Shown one piece after another: positions 44,646-55,075 of a DNA stretch of 64,000 nt. Position 1 is the first letter of the stretch. Each line of letters opens with the position of its first letter. The position numbers were made by a program, and so were the translations under genes. The notes beneath the pieces are model-generated. The model was given only the letters and a program-made list of their open reading frames with translations. It had not been told where the DNA came from and searched no databases. Origin of the DNA: an uncultured Prevotella sp. (GTDB lineage: Bacteria; Bacteroidota; Bacteroidia; Bacteroidales; Bacteroidaceae); contig NZ_CALMHT010000172.1 in NCBI RefSeq assembly GCF_937863835.1, forward strand, positions 1-64,000, given 5' to 3'.

Positions 44646-46772
44646 CTATTTCTGATTGAATCCATAACCATTTGTAAATCCTGATGTCGTCAGAGTCTCA
44701 GAAGCCATTGGTACAAGATAAATAGGAGGTTCACCTTCTTTGAATCCACTCAATACGTATGTATTATAGTCAACCGGATAACTTAACAATGTCTTACCCC
44801 ACTCGGTCTTTGTATAACCATCTGCCTCAAGAGCTGCAGCCTCAGAACCACTAGGGTCTATATAGTTGAATAGACCTTTGATAGCAAGGTTCGTCTTTGT
44901 AGTTGTAGCTAATGCAGATGAATAAGAATCCCAATTATCATTCTGGCCTCTCCATCCCGGGAACAAAACCGGGTCTGTTGTGTCGGTGCACTGACCTGTA
45001 AGGCGATATCCCTTGGATGTCTTCTCGTCAACCAATTTGGTCCATACATATAATGATATTTGGTTTCCGTTAGGGAATGTATAGTATCCGTTCGTTTTCA
45101 GACCGTTAAGCATAGCTGCAGTCTGTGTATGGAACTCACTGATAGCTGTTGGCAACATACCAGTTCTGATGAGGTCGTATCTACGCAATCCTTCACCTCC
45201 GAATTCAAGTTTACGTTCCTGGGCAATGGCTTTCTTTAAACTACCGCATGATGTGATAAAGCCGTCAACATTGGCTAATGCTGCTGTCTTAAACGCACGA
45301 TTGTGGACTAAAGTCAGATACTGTTTTGCAGAAGCTTCATTGTAAACAGATGTCCCGCTTTCAGCATAAACCTCCGCTAGCATCAAGATGATATCAGAGA
45401 AACGCATATAAGGATCGTTGATACCCGACTGACGTTGTTTTGTCGTATATGGATAAGTCATTCTGTTTTCATCCCATTTGTTTAATACAATACCACCACC
45501 ATCGGATTTACTGCCTGGTTTGAATGTAATTAACTTTTCCACACCTTTACCTGTACTACCTGTAACGGTACACGTAACATCACGGCGCATATCATTAGGA
45601 TCAAAATCACCATAATAGTATATTGGATTAAAACGGCTTTGACCATAACTCTTACATGGATATCCGTTGCTCGAACCACCACTTGACGGGCGACCAAAAG
45701 CATAAGGACGTTCTGTCTGCACACCTTGAGTTTCAGATATTTCATATACGCTCTCGGGTGAATATGTTTCACTTGAGGCATTATCGACCATCATCTCCTG
45801 GAATACATACTGATATGGATTACCTGAACAAACACCACTTCTCGGGTCTGATACGCACAATGATGCACCGCCTGGATTATCATAGCATTTCTGCAAATAT
45901 GTAGCTGCTGTAACATAGAATTTTGCATAGTCTGTCCTACGTCCATAGGTACTCTGTGTGGTTGTAGAAGTATACATATTATCAAAAGAAAGAACATTAC
46001 CATCTTTATCTTTGTAGAAATTAGAACCTAAGTCTGTTCTTCTTGTCGCATATCCACCTGCATAAAGACAGATACGACCGATAAGTCCATCCACATAATT
46101 ACGTGTCATCTGATTCTTTGTTGTGGTTGTGACAGTGTACATGTACGGTTCAACACGTTCCAAGTCACTAAGTAGACATTCATATATAGAGTCGCGCGGA
46201 GCCTGACTTGTAGCAGTCTGCCCTGTAACAGTGGTATAAGGAACATCACCGAAGAAACGGCAGAGTTCGAAATACATTGTTGCCCTTAAAGCGATAGCCT
46301 GACCGTATAAGTTAGACATTTCACTGGCTGAACCAGATGACATATATTCCTTATACGCCTCTGTTGCTTCAAACTGATTGATAAGAGTATTACATGTAGA
46401 AATGATAGAATAAAGATTGTTGTAAGCAGTCTTAAAGTTTCCATCAACGTCTATACCGTATGCACTTGTTCCATCTGGATAAAGATTTTCAGGAACTTGA
46501 CGGGCAGCCTGTGCATTCCAAGCTTCTGGATGGCGTTCTGAATCAGAACCACCGATTACTACATCATAGAACGTTCCGTTAGAGTGAACAGAACCGCTGG
46601 CTCTCCATAATTCATAAGCGGCATCCAATGCCAACTTTGCTGTTCTAGGGTTCGAATATACGAAGTCGGGTGTGGCTGTAGAAGGTGAAGACGTATCCAA
46701 ATAGTCTTTACACGATGTACTCATAGCAATGAGAGCTACACCCAATATTGAATATAATATATTTGTTTTCAT
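44646..46772 (-). CDS. susD: SusD/RagB-family glycan-binding lipoprotein
   Basis: Surface lipoprotein that captures oligosaccharides and forms the lid of the SusC channel. The lipobox is MSTSC with the cysteine at residue 21, followed by KDYLDTSSPS, a typical SusD start. TPR-like helices occur in residues about 40-330 (NPRTAKLALDAAYELW; QAIALRATMYFELCRFFGDVPY; PRDSIYECLLSDLERVEPYM). The RagB/SusD C-terminal region contains MRFSDIILMLAEVYAESG and QERKLEFGGEGLRRYDLIRTGML. At 708 residues it is longer than B. thetaiotaomicron SusD (about 550). It follows susC by 11 bases, and a terminator comes directly after it. The symbol denotes the family, not starch specificity. Confidence 0.93.
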   Translation of the reverse strand: MKTNILYSILGVALIAMSTSCKDYLDTSSPSTATPDFVYSNPRTAKLALDAAYELWRASGSVHSNGTFYDVVIGGSDSERHPEAWNAQAARQVPENLYPDGTSAYGIDVDGNFKTAYNNLYSIISTCNTLINQFEATEAYKEYMSSGSASEMSNLYGQAIALRATMYFELCRFFGDVPYTTVTGQTATSQAPRDSIYECLLSDLERVEPYMYTVTTTTKNQMTRNYVDGLIGRICLYAGGYATRRTDLGSNFYKDKDGNVLSFDNMYTSTTTQSTYGRRTDYAKFYVTAATYLQKCYDNPGGASLCVSDPRSGVCSGNPYQYVFQEMMVDNASSETYSPESVYEISETQGVQTERPYAFGRPSSGGSSNGYPCKSYGQSRFNPIYYYGDFDPNDMRRDVTCTVTGSTGKGVEKLITFKPGSKSDGGGIVLNKWDENRMTYPYTTKQRQSGINDPYMRFSDIILMLAEVYAESGTSVYNEASAKQYLTLVHNRAFKTAALANVDGFITSCGSLKKAIAQERKLEFGGEGLRRYDLIRTGMLPTAISEFHTQTAAMLNGLKTNGYYTFPNGNQISLYVWTKLVDEKTSKGYRLTGQCTDTTDPVLFPGWRGQNDNWDSYSSALATTTKTNLAIKGLFNYIDPSGSEAAALEADGYTKTEWGKTLLSYPVDYNTYVLSGFKEGEPPIYLVPMASETLTTSGFTNGYGFNQK

Positions 46773-46783
46773 GTCTATTTGCT

Positions 46784-49700
46784 TTAAAAGTCAAGATTTA
46801 TACCAAATGTAAATGTACGAGAGCGAGGATAAGAACCGAAATCCAATCCTACTGTAGGATAATCTGAAGAGTTCATGTCTTCCTTAGAACTAACCTCAGG
46901 ATCTAAGCCTGAATAACCTGTTATACAGAATACGTTTGTTGCTGTAGCATATAAACGACATCTTTCGACACCGATTTTCATTGTTAATGACTTTGGCAAT
47001 GTATATCCCAATGTTATTGAGTTCAGACGAAGATAATCCGATTTTTCCACAAAGGTAGACAGTGTTACACCATTTTCATAATAGGGCAACCAGTATTCTG
47101 CGCCTGCATTGGCTGCATCAAGTTCTTCAGGAGTTGTCAGTGCATACAGATCGCCAGTTGAATTGACGCCATATATCTTATAACAACTTGTGGCCAAAGA
47201 CAAACGGTTAGAACCGAATGAGTTATCTTTATTACCATACAACGATGATAATGCTGTAGCGTTATATACATGTCCTCCGAACGAATATGCGAAGCCGGCT
47301 GTAAAGTCGAAACCTTTATATGTGGCATTGATATTGAAACCTCCTGTATGAGGTGGCGTTACTGTACCTAAGTCAGTGATATCATTCTCATCGATAGTAC
47401 CGTCACCGTTCTCGTCATGTATCTTAACAGCACCTGGGAAAGCGTTTGCATCTACCGTATTGCCGTTTGCATCTGTCTTCTTTACAGTGAAATTCTTACG
47501 ACCATAATATGTGCCCATGAATGTTCCTTCATCTGCTACACCGCTTTTCAGAGTATATGTGCCTGTTGAAGAATCATAATTAAAATCGCTTGTTGTATAG
47601 AACCCATCACATTTATATCCACGGATCACTCCAACCGGTGAACCTACACGGAATGCATAGTCATACGTTGGTTGTGTGGCTGAAGAAGCCCATTTAGAAG
47701 AATATTGTCCTGTAACAGCATCAGACAGTTCGTCGATATTGTTCTTATTATAGTTGTATGTACCTGAAACACTCAAAGAGAAGTCTTTGGTACGGATGAT
47801 ATCATAATTCAAAGCTACCTCGACACCCTTATTAGATGTCTTACCGATATTCTGATACTGATAAGAATATCCTGTTGTTGCATCAATAGGAATCTTCATC
47901 AACAAGTTCTTTGTGTAATTCCAATACAAATCAACAGTTCCAGACAAACGGTTGTTGAACAATCCGAAGTCAAGACCGATATTTCTAGAAACGGTAGTTT
48001 CCCATTTCAGATCAGGGTTCGATTTCAGTCCTGTAGAAGAGAATACCAATCCTGTTTCACCGTCTACGACCTTCTCTTCAGCATCATAAGTTTCCTGCCA
48101 AAGACTTGAACTGATATTATCAGAACCTGCCTCACCATAAGAGAGACGCAATTTCAAATTGCTCAACCAATTAGTTGTTGACTTCATGAACGGTTCGTCG
48201 ATGATACGCCATGCTACAGCGGCAGCTGGGAAGTATCCCCATTGATGATTAGGCGCGAACTTGGAAGAACCATCGGCACGTAATGTAGCTGTAAAGAGAT
48301 ATCTGTCAAGGAATGAATAATTAACACGACCGAAGAAAGACTTCGTCTTACTAGGGATACCTACTGAATTATTAAAGTATGTATATTGATCATTCTTTGC
48401 ATACATGCCAATCATACCGAAAGCCTGATCCATTGTAAATGTACTAGGATAGTTAGCTCCGACCATTGTCTCTGAATTTGACTTTGACGCTAGAAGTTCA
48501 TTACCCAAAAGGAAAGACAAGCTATGTTGTTTGTTTAGGCCTTGAACAATATAATTCAAAGTAGTAGTGGAAACGACATCCCAACTGTCACCTAAAGACA
48601 TTTTTGCATAAGTGTAACCTTTGGTCCAGTCGGAAACAAGTCCACCATCCCAATATTTACCTTTGCTCCAACCACGACCGAGTCCTAATTCTGTTTTAGC
48701 TGTAAGACCCTTAATGATTTCCCATGTCAAAGAGAATGTACCTCTCAGGTGCTGTCTATTGGTAATACTTGTAATGTCATTATTAACAGCAACTGGACTT
48801 AACGATGTATTCATCAAGTTACCACCACCATTACCGAAACCGGTGTTATAATCACCGTCGCCAAGGAAATTATCTATAGGACAGAAAGCATAAGCATAAG
48901 ACAATGCAGATCCTCTACTATTATAGACACCGTCAGATCCTTCTATTTTAGATTCACTGTATCTGATATCGGCATCAAAAGTAAGATTCTTGAGAATTTT
49001 CTGTTTTAATTTCAAGTCAGCATTCCAACGGCTGTAACCTGATTTTTCCTTAATACCCTTGTCATCCAGATAGTTGACATTAAACAACACTTGTGTCTTA
49101 TCAGTACCTCCTGAAATTGAGAGGTTGTGATTCCATGATGTTGTAGTTCTGAGCAAGTCGTCTGTCCAGTCGTGAGTAGAAGCATTGGCATATTCAGAAT
49201 AATGATTACCATAAGTGCTACCCAAGCCGAAACATCTTGCCACTGCGTCACCGTAGATACCTGATACGGTAGAAAGAGCCGTACCATAAGCCCACAAATC
49301 ATATACATAATCCTGTGCACTTTCACCTTTCAGTGTCTTTGCAGCTGATTTGACCTGCATGTATCCGCTATAAGATACTTTTACCTTATCAACGCCTTTT
49401 GTACCTTTTGTCGTTACAAGAATAACACCATTGGCACCACGGGCACCATAGATTGCAGTTGAAGAAGCATCTTTCAGTACATCAATCGTTTCTATCTGTT
49501 CTGCAGGTATATCTGATATACTGCTTACCGGTATTCCATCAACGATAAACAGCGGGTCGTTGCTTTGAGAAATAGAACCACCTCCACGGACGCGTACACT
49601 GACATTGGCGCCTGGACGACCATCCTGAGATGTGACAGACACACCAGGAAGTTTACCCTGCAAAGCCTGTGAAACGTCAGCAACCGGATATTGGGTTAGT

Positions 49701-50086
49701 TTTTCATTGTTGATGGTAGCTACAGAACCTGTTAAATCACGTTTTTTCATAGTTCCATAACCGATTACAACGACTTCATCAAGAGACTTGTCTGTCGATT
49801 GCAGTATGACATTGAAGTCTGTTTTATTGCCGACTTTTACCTGTTGGTTTTTACATCCAACATAAGAAATGGTCATTACCGAATTGGAATTTACATTAGA
49901 GAGAGAGAAGTTACCGTCCATATCTGTAACGGTTCCCTGTCCACCACCTAATGAAACAGTTGCACCAATTAAAGGTTCACCAGACGAGTCCTTAACGGTA
50001 CCTTTAATCACTTTCTGGGCAAAGCCAGTTAGCCATAGCGTACAAAGTAGCATGACTAAAAAGATTCTTTTAATCTTCATGTTCAT
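46784..50086 (-). CDS. susC: SusC/RagA-family TonB-linked outer-membrane transporter
   Basis: A 1100-residue outer-membrane channel importing oligosaccharides with TonB energy. It has a signal peptide (LVMLLCTLWLTGFA), a carboxypeptidase-D-like domain (about 27-112, IKGTVKDSSGEPLIGATVSLGGG), then a TonB-box/plug region with LDEVVVIGYGTMKKRDLTGSVATI, the plug signature LQGKLPGVSVTSQDGRPGANVSVRVRGGGSI and DVLKDASSTAIYGARGANGVILVTTK, and a 22-strand-type barrel ending in FTFGINLDF. There is no STN domain. It has its own promoter. Specificity is inferred from the neighbouring enzymes. Confidence 0.95.
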   Translation of the reverse strand: MNMKIKRIFLVMLLCTLWLTGFAQKVIKGTVKDSSGEPLIGATVSLGGGQGTVTDMDGNFSLSNVNSNSVMTISYVGCKNQQVKVGNKTDFNVILQSTDKSLDEVVVIGYGTMKKRDLTGSVATINNEKLTQYPVADVSQALQGKLPGVSVTSQDGRPGANVSVRVRGGGSISQSNDPLFIVDGIPVSSISDIPAEQIETIDVLKDASSTAIYGARGANGVILVTTKGTKGVDKVKVSYSGYMQVKSAAKTLKGESAQDYVYDLWAYGTALSTVSGIYGDAVARCFGLGSTYGNHYSEYANASTHDWTDDLLRTTTSWNHNLSISGGTDKTQVLFNVNYLDDKGIKEKSGYSRWNADLKLKQKILKNLTFDADIRYSESKIEGSDGVYNSRGSALSYAYAFCPIDNFLGDGDYNTGFGNGGGNLMNTSLSPVAVNNDITSITNRQHLRGTFSLTWEIIKGLTAKTELGLGRGWSKGKYWDGGLVSDWTKGYTYAKMSLGDSWDVVSTTTLNYIVQGLNKQHSLSFLLGNELLASKSNSETMVGANYPSTFTMDQAFGMIGMYAKNDQYTYFNNSVGIPSKTKSFFGRVNYSFLDRYLFTATLRADGSSKFAPNHQWGYFPAAAVAWRIIDEPFMKSTTNWLSNLKLRLSYGEAGSDNISSSLWQETYDAEEKVVDGETGLVFSSTGLKSNPDLKWETTVSRNIGLDFGLFNNRLSGTVDLYWNYTKNLLMKIPIDATTGYSYQYQNIGKTSNKGVEVALNYDIIRTKDFSLSVSGTYNYNKNNIDELSDAVTGQYSSKWASSATQPTYDYAFRVGSPVGVIRGYKCDGFYTTSDFNYDSSTGTYTLKSGVADEGTFMGTYYGRKNFTVKKTDANGNTVDANAFPGAVKIHDENGDGTIDENDITDLGTVTPPHTGGFNINATYKGFDFTAGFAYSFGGHVYNATALSSLYGNKDNSFGSNRLSLATSCYKIYGVNSTGDLYALTTPEELDAANAGAEYWLPYYENGVTLSTFVEKSDYLRLNSITLGYTLPKSLTMKIGVERCRLYATATNVFCITGYSGLDPEVSSKEDMNSSDYPTVGLDFGSYPRSRTFTFGINLDF

Positions 50087-50135
50087 AATTTTAGGTTGTT
50101 ATTAATAGTAATTTGTTTCGATTAGTTCTAGGGTA

Positions 50136-50169
50136 CAAAAGTAAGCAAAGTTTTTATATATTTATCAAA
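50136..50169 (-). promoter_or_regulatory. Promoter for susC
   Basis: Minus-strand TTTG (plus 50166-50169), 22 bases, TACTTTTG (plus 50136-50143). The -33 element overlaps the lower arm of a long inverted repeat. Confidence 0.6.
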
Positions 50170-50213
50170 AATCACGAAAAAAATATCAAAAAACAATATT
50201 TTTCCGTGATTTT
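50168..50213. repeat. Long inverted repeat abutting the susC promoter
   Basis: AAAATCACG (50168-50176) and CGTGATTTT (50205-50213) form the outer arms; AAAAATAT (50179-50186) and ATATTTTT (50196-50203) form inner arms. It may be a binding site for the HTCS regulator or a second terminator behind the GH31 operon. Confidence 0.55.
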
Positions 50214-50215
50214 CT

Positions 50216-50242
50216 TTAAAAATGTATGTTATAAAACATACA
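50216..50242 (-). terminator. Terminator of the GH31-GH2-GH31 operon
   Basis: TGTATGTT (50223-50230) and AACATACA (50235-50242) form an 8-bp stem with a 4-base loop; on the minus strand five T residues follow. Confidence 0.75.
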
Positions 50243-50247
50243 AATAA

Positions 50248-52560
50248 TTATCTTGTAATAACTTGTATCGATTTGTCGCCAGGTTTGTACAATAATCCGG
50301 TGCATGTTTTGGCATCGGCTTTATATTCTTTCATATCCACTTTGTTCCAGTCTATCTTGTCTGTTCGTTGTGCCAATGGTGCATGTGGTATCAAACTGCC
50401 GTCTCTGACCAGAATCACAGCGGGTATCTTTCCTACTTTTATAGTCTGATATCCTCCTTCATATACCACTCCGTTCTGATAATCTATCCATTTCCCTTTT
50501 GGAAGATAACAACTACGGGAATCTCCGCTTTCCAGCAATGGAGCTACCAATATCTGACTGCCGAAAAGGTATTCATCTTCTACAAGCCATGCGCCTGGAT
50601 CATCAGGATATTCCACAAAGAGAGCACGGACCATCGGTAATCCTTTTTCGGTACAGTCTTTCGCCTGCGCATAGACGTAAGGCATCAACTTATATTTCAT
50701 TTCTGCACAATCACGGAAGGCATCGGTAAAACTTTCACTTATCAGCCACGGTTCTGTAGGAGGCGCTCCATGTGCGCGGGTATGGGATGAAAGAAATCCA
50801 AATGGTAACCATCTGCGGTATATATCTTCGGGGGACGCTGTAACAAAGCCTCCCATATCGTGACTCCAGAAAGAGAATCCACTGAGTCCGAAACTCAAGC
50901 CACCTCTCAAGTCACCTATCATACCTGTATTGGTGGTGGAAGCATCGCCTCCCCAATGTAACGGATAGCGTTGGGAACCGGCCCAGGCACTGCGAGCCCA
51001 GATGACACCGTCACCAGCATTCTGCTTTACAGCTTCCCATAAAGCCTTGTTGTATCTCAAAGGGTATAGGTTATGTTCGTACAACCCACCTTTGCCACTG
51101 TAATAGACACCATTATATGGAGCAGCTTCGCCGAAATCGCATTTTATCGCATCCACACCCTGTTTCACAAGTCCGGCTATTTTATCCTGATACCATTTTA
51201 CAGTCGACGGATTGGACAAGTCGAGCACAGCATCTTCATAAGGCATCCCTCCTGCTGCATTCTTCACTTGCATATTGTTATCTATCAACTCCTTGAAAAA
51301 TTTATTCTTCGGTGTGAAATATGGCAACTGCCACAAGTCTACATGGAACCCCATTTCCTTCATCTGCTTGAGCATCGCTACGGGATTAGGGAAACGGTCT
51401 TTGGCAAACTGATAATCACACTGCCAGTCGGTACCGAACCATCCCGTATCGAAATGGATTACATCTGCAGGAATCTGATGTGAACGGAGATTCTTGGCGA
51501 TATCCAGTCCTTCTTTCTGTGAGAAATATGTGATTCGGCTCATCCACGTACCGAATGTCCATAATGGCAGCATCGGACTCTTACCTGTGATATCTGTATA
51601 CTCATTAAGTATCTCCTTCGGTTCACCGAAGAACACAAAATAATCCATGTTTTCATCACCCATATACAGATTTTGCGTCCCGATATATGTTTTACCGAAA
51701 TCACAAGTTACAGGTGCAGATGTGTGCATAAAAATTCCATATCCTCTATTACTGAAATAGAACGGTACCGGTTTGTATTGTCCTTCGGTTTCCGGTCCTT
51801 GCGGATCGGTGACATATAACAACACTTTCTGTCCTGCCTTATTAAGTGATGTGAACGATTCGCCACATCCATATATTCTTTCTTCTGGAGCGAAAGAGAA
51901 CACGGGATTGATACTGCGTGAATTGTCTGAACCTCTCTTGATAAAATTGAACGGCAATATCTTAACCTGCGTGGAATCGTTATCACCGATAGTGCGTGTC
52001 TGTGTCAATATTTTGCCTTTTTTATCTCTTAATATGATACGCCACGGATATTTCTGTATTTCTATTGTTCCGTATTCACTACTGTAAACGATTGATTTGG
52101 CAGTCTGTGTCATCCGCCATGTATTGTCAGTCTTGGGTACCCCGTTCAACATGATATCCTGTGCATCATCATTTTTCGGTTCTATAGCTGTTGTAAGCAT
52201 CTTGATACGAACCGTTCGTGGTGACACGAATTGTATCGAGAACTTCAGTTCAGGGTCGTTGTCGTAAGCTGTCTCTGGGAAATCAAGCATTCTCAGGCGT
52301 TGAGGCCAATATACATTCGTATTAAATGCTTGGCGCGGAGCTAGGCGATAACGTTTCCATTGAACTTTTCCCTGTCCTGTGGAAGCATTATATTGGGCAA
52401 GACTGTCTGCAAAGAAATAGGTATTTGACAAATCACAGAAGTCTGTACTCATATCTTTGGGTTGTGACATCAGATACTGTACACCGTTGTTGGTCTGTAT
52501 CTGTGCATTCATATCGCAGCAAGCTGCAATCAACAATGAGAATAATATTGTTTTCTTCAT
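50248..52560 (-). CDS. GH31 glycosidase, YicI-like alpha-xylosidase
   Basis: A 770-residue exported GH31 enzyme (signal MKKTILFSLLIAACCDMNAQ). The N-terminal beta-sandwich includes FAPEERIYGCGESFTSLNKAGQ. The catalytic (beta/alpha)8 barrel (about 330-650) has the nucleophile in DAIKCDFGEAAP and the acid/base in LHWGGDASTT. FGLSGFSFWSHDMGG and RRWLPFGFLSSHTRAHG are nearly those of E. coli YicI. These features point to an alpha-xylosidase acting on xyloglucan oligosaccharides or isoprimeverose. It is the last gene of the three-enzyme operon, 18 bases after GH2. Confidence 0.88.
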   Translation of the reverse strand: MKKTILFSLLIAACCDMNAQIQTNNGVQYLMSQPKDMSTDFCDLSNTYFFADSLAQYNASTGQGKVQWKRYRLAPRQAFNTNVYWPQRLRMLDFPETAYDNDPELKFSIQFVSPRTVRIKMLTTAIEPKNDDAQDIMLNGVPKTDNTWRMTQTAKSIVYSSEYGTIEIQKYPWRIILRDKKGKILTQTRTIGDNDSTQVKILPFNFIKRGSDNSRSINPVFSFAPEERIYGCGESFTSLNKAGQKVLLYVTDPQGPETEGQYKPVPFYFSNRGYGIFMHTSAPVTCDFGKTYIGTQNLYMGDENMDYFVFFGEPKEILNEYTDITGKSPMLPLWTFGTWMSRITYFSQKEGLDIAKNLRSHQIPADVIHFDTGWFGTDWQCDYQFAKDRFPNPVAMLKQMKEMGFHVDLWQLPYFTPKNKFFKELIDNNMQVKNAAGGMPYEDAVLDLSNPSTVKWYQDKIAGLVKQGVDAIKCDFGEAAPYNGVYYSGKGGLYEHNLYPLRYNKALWEAVKQNAGDGVIWARSAWAGSQRYPLHWGGDASTTNTGMIGDLRGGLSFGLSGFSFWSHDMGGFVTASPEDIYRRWLPFGFLSSHTRAHGAPPTEPWLISESFTDAFRDCAEMKYKLMPYVYAQAKDCTEKGLPMVRALFVEYPDDPGAWLVEDEYLFGSQILVAPLLESGDSRSCYLPKGKWIDYQNGVVYEGGYQTIKVGKIPAVILVRDGSLIPHAPLAQRTDKIDWNKVDMKEYKADAKTCTGLLYKPGDKSIQVITR

Positions 52561-52578
52561 GGCTTGGTATTCGTTCTC

Positions 52579-55068
52579 TTATTTATTTGTTAGTAATATT
52601 TCTCCTGCTTTCAGATCGGCACTTTTTGCTTTCAATGTAATCGTACCGACTGTTTTTGTCGACTTCAATACGACAAGACATTTACCAAAGAACGCCTTGC
52701 GGTTATCAGCTTTAAATCGTTCCATAGAGAACTGGCTTCCATTATCAACACCTGCAATCTCTGCCTGTCCGTCCACATCAAAGAATATATGATTATCGGC
52801 ATTGGGACAAACATTTCCGTCTTTATCCACCACTTCTACGGTAACGAAAGCCAAACTCGTTCCATCTGCCCTAAGTGATGTACGGTCGGATGTCAGTCGG
52901 ATATGGTCGGGTGCTCCAGCAGTTTTGATGATCTGTCGAGCTATCTCTTTACCGTTCTTACGTGCTACCGCACAAACTTCACCAGGTTCGAACACAGTAG
53001 ACCATGAAACATGATACTGATGCTCGTTCTCTTTCTTGCGTATCCCTTGTGATTTTCCATTAATGAATAGTTCCACTTCATCAGCATTGTTATAATAGCA
53101 CCACATATCTATCTTCTGTCCGGGTATCCAATTCCAATGCGGAAATAAATGAAGCACTTGTTTGTCTGTCCATTCACTTTGATACATATAATAGATATCT
53201 TTAGGAAATCCTGCCAGATCGATTATTCCGAAGTAACTGCTACGTGCCGGAAATCCGTATGGTGTTGGTTCACCGATATAATCCCACCCTGTCCATATAA
53301 ACTGACCGCTCACAAACGGGTTGTGCTTTACCAAATCCCAAGTTTCTTCATGCAGATTACCCCATGATGCTCGGCAATTATCATAACTGCTGCACATAAA
53401 CGAGGGATCAGTATATGGTATCCACCATTCCCTAGGTGCCTGTATCACAGAATCACTCGGCATCCTGTAATAGCCTGTAGTCTCGAAAGCAGACACTGAT
53501 TCGGTAATAATGAATGGTTTTCCAGGGAAATTGACAGGTACGTCTTTGATATCTTTATTGTGATAATTGTATCCGATAATGTCCAATGCTCCACTTTTGA
53601 ACAAATGGTTATTGGGATTAGGTTCATTACATCCAGCCGTAACAGGGCGTGATGTATCCAGACCCTTTACGATCTCAGCAAGTCGTCTGGTCAGCAATGA
53701 GTTTACACTCATCTTTCCATCATTGGCCAATGAAGAAGCAGAATGTCCAAAGTTTAGTATAAGATTTGCCTGTTCGATGCTCAGTGTATCAGCTGCAGCA
53801 TCAGACCACTGTTCAAGCACTTCATTGCCGATACTCCAGATAAAGATAGAAGGGTGATTACGGTCGCGTTCTATCATATCTGAAAGATCGCGCTCAAACC
53901 ACTTGTCAAAATACTGTGAATAATCATATTGGGTTTTCTTCCTACGCCACATGTCAAAGGCCTCGTCCATTACAATGAGGCCCATCGTATCGCACATATT
54001 CAACAGTTCTGGTGCCGGTGGATTATGGGAACATCGTATGGCGTTACATCCCATTTCCTTCAACATTCGCAACTGGCGATGCAGGGCATCTTCATGAAGT
54101 GCCGCCCCTAGACATCCTAGATCATGATGGTTGCATACACCATTGATCTTCATTGATTTCCCATTGAGTGAGAAACCTGTCTTCACATCAAAGGCGAATG
54201 TCCGCACACCAATATTGGTTATATATGAATCTACAGTTTTACCTCCTACAGATATTTCGGTTTTCACCTTATATATATAAGGATTATCTACAGACCATAA
54301 TACAGGTTTTTCAAGTGTGATAGACTGTTGTGAAAAAGTTCTAGAGGAAGAACCCGGGACCATCACGGTTGCAGAATTCCTCCCAAGAACTTTCCCGTCA
54401 GCATCAAGCAAGAAATTAGTTATTCTTGCACTGACGGACTTACTAACACTACTTTCTAATCTTACATTGATTCTTATATTTGCTTTCTCTTTGGTTATAT
54501 CTTCTGTCTGCACATAGGTGCCCCAATGGGCGATGCGCACATTCTGAGTTTTTAACATATATACATGACGGTATATACCACAACCGCTATACCATCGACA
54601 GTTGGGTTGCTGACTGTTATCTACTCTTACAGCTATTACATTATCACCTTTATGATTAAGATATGGAGTCATATCATACTCAAAAGAACTGAAACCATAA
54701 GGTCTGTGACCTAATTCGTGACCGTTAAGATAAACGGTGGAATTCATATAGACGCCGTCAAACTGTATATAATAACGTGTATTCTTGTCTTTGTTATTGA
54801 TTATGATATGTTTACGATACCATCCCACTCCACCTGGCAAAGCTCCGCCACTGGCACCAGAAGGGTTACTTGCACTGAAATCACCCTCTATGGCCCAATC
54901 GTGCGGCAAATTGAGACGACGCCATCCTTGATCATTATATACAGGGGATGACATCTGTACACTGTCGGCTAATATAAAATGCCAATCATTATCTATGTTC
55001 TGCTTGTCACGGGCATAAATTCCGGTGAAACAAGCCAATAATAATATAAGTGGCAGGTACCTTCTCAT
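52579..55068 (-). CDS. GH2 beta-galactosidase-like glycosidase
   Basis: An 829-residue exported enzyme (signal sequence MRRYLPLILLLACFTGIYA). The sugar-binding jelly roll (about 25-200) has NLPHDWAIEGDF and GGVGWYRKHI. An Ig-like domain follows, then the catalytic barrel (about 300-600) with CNAIRCSHNPPAPELL, acid/base IWSIGNEV and the likely nucleophile in FIITESVSAFETTGYYRMP. C-terminal beta domains resemble DUF4982 and a Big-type domain. It would remove beta-galactosyl residues, as expected for xyloglucan side chains. It lies 7 bases after the upstream GH31. Confidence 0.9.
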   Translation of the reverse strand: MRRYLPLILLLACFTGIYARDKQNIDNDWHFILADSVQMSSPVYNDQGWRRLNLPHDWAIEGDFSASNPSGASGGALPGGVGWYRKHIIINNKDKNTRYYIQFDGVYMNSTVYLNGHELGHRPYGFSSFEYDMTPYLNHKGDNVIAVRVDNSQQPNCRWYSGCGIYRHVYMLKTQNVRIAHWGTYVQTEDITKEKANIRINVRLESSVSKSVSARITNFLLDADGKVLGRNSATVMVPGSSSRTFSQQSITLEKPVLWSVDNPYIYKVKTEISVGGKTVDSYITNIGVRTFAFDVKTGFSLNGKSMKINGVCNHHDLGCLGAALHEDALHRQLRMLKEMGCNAIRCSHNPPAPELLNMCDTMGLIVMDEAFDMWRRKKTQYDYSQYFDKWFERDLSDMIERDRNHPSIFIWSIGNEVLEQWSDAAADTLSIEQANLILNFGHSASSLANDGKMSVNSLLTRRLAEIVKGLDTSRPVTAGCNEPNPNNHLFKSGALDIIGYNYHNKDIKDVPVNFPGKPFIITESVSAFETTGYYRMPSDSVIQAPREWWIPYTDPSFMCSSYDNCRASWGNLHEETWDLVKHNPFVSGQFIWTGWDYIGEPTPYGFPARSSYFGIIDLAGFPKDIYYMYQSEWTDKQVLHLFPHWNWIPGQKIDMWCYYNNADEVELFINGKSQGIRKKENEHQYHVSWSTVFEPGEVCAVARKNGKEIARQIIKTAGAPDHIRLTSDRTSLRADGTSLAFVTVEVVDKDGNVCPNADNHIFFDVDGQAEIAGVDNGSQFSMERFKADNRKAFFGKCLVVLKSTKTVGTITLKAKSADLKAGEILLTNK

Positions 55069-55075
55069 TCTTTAC

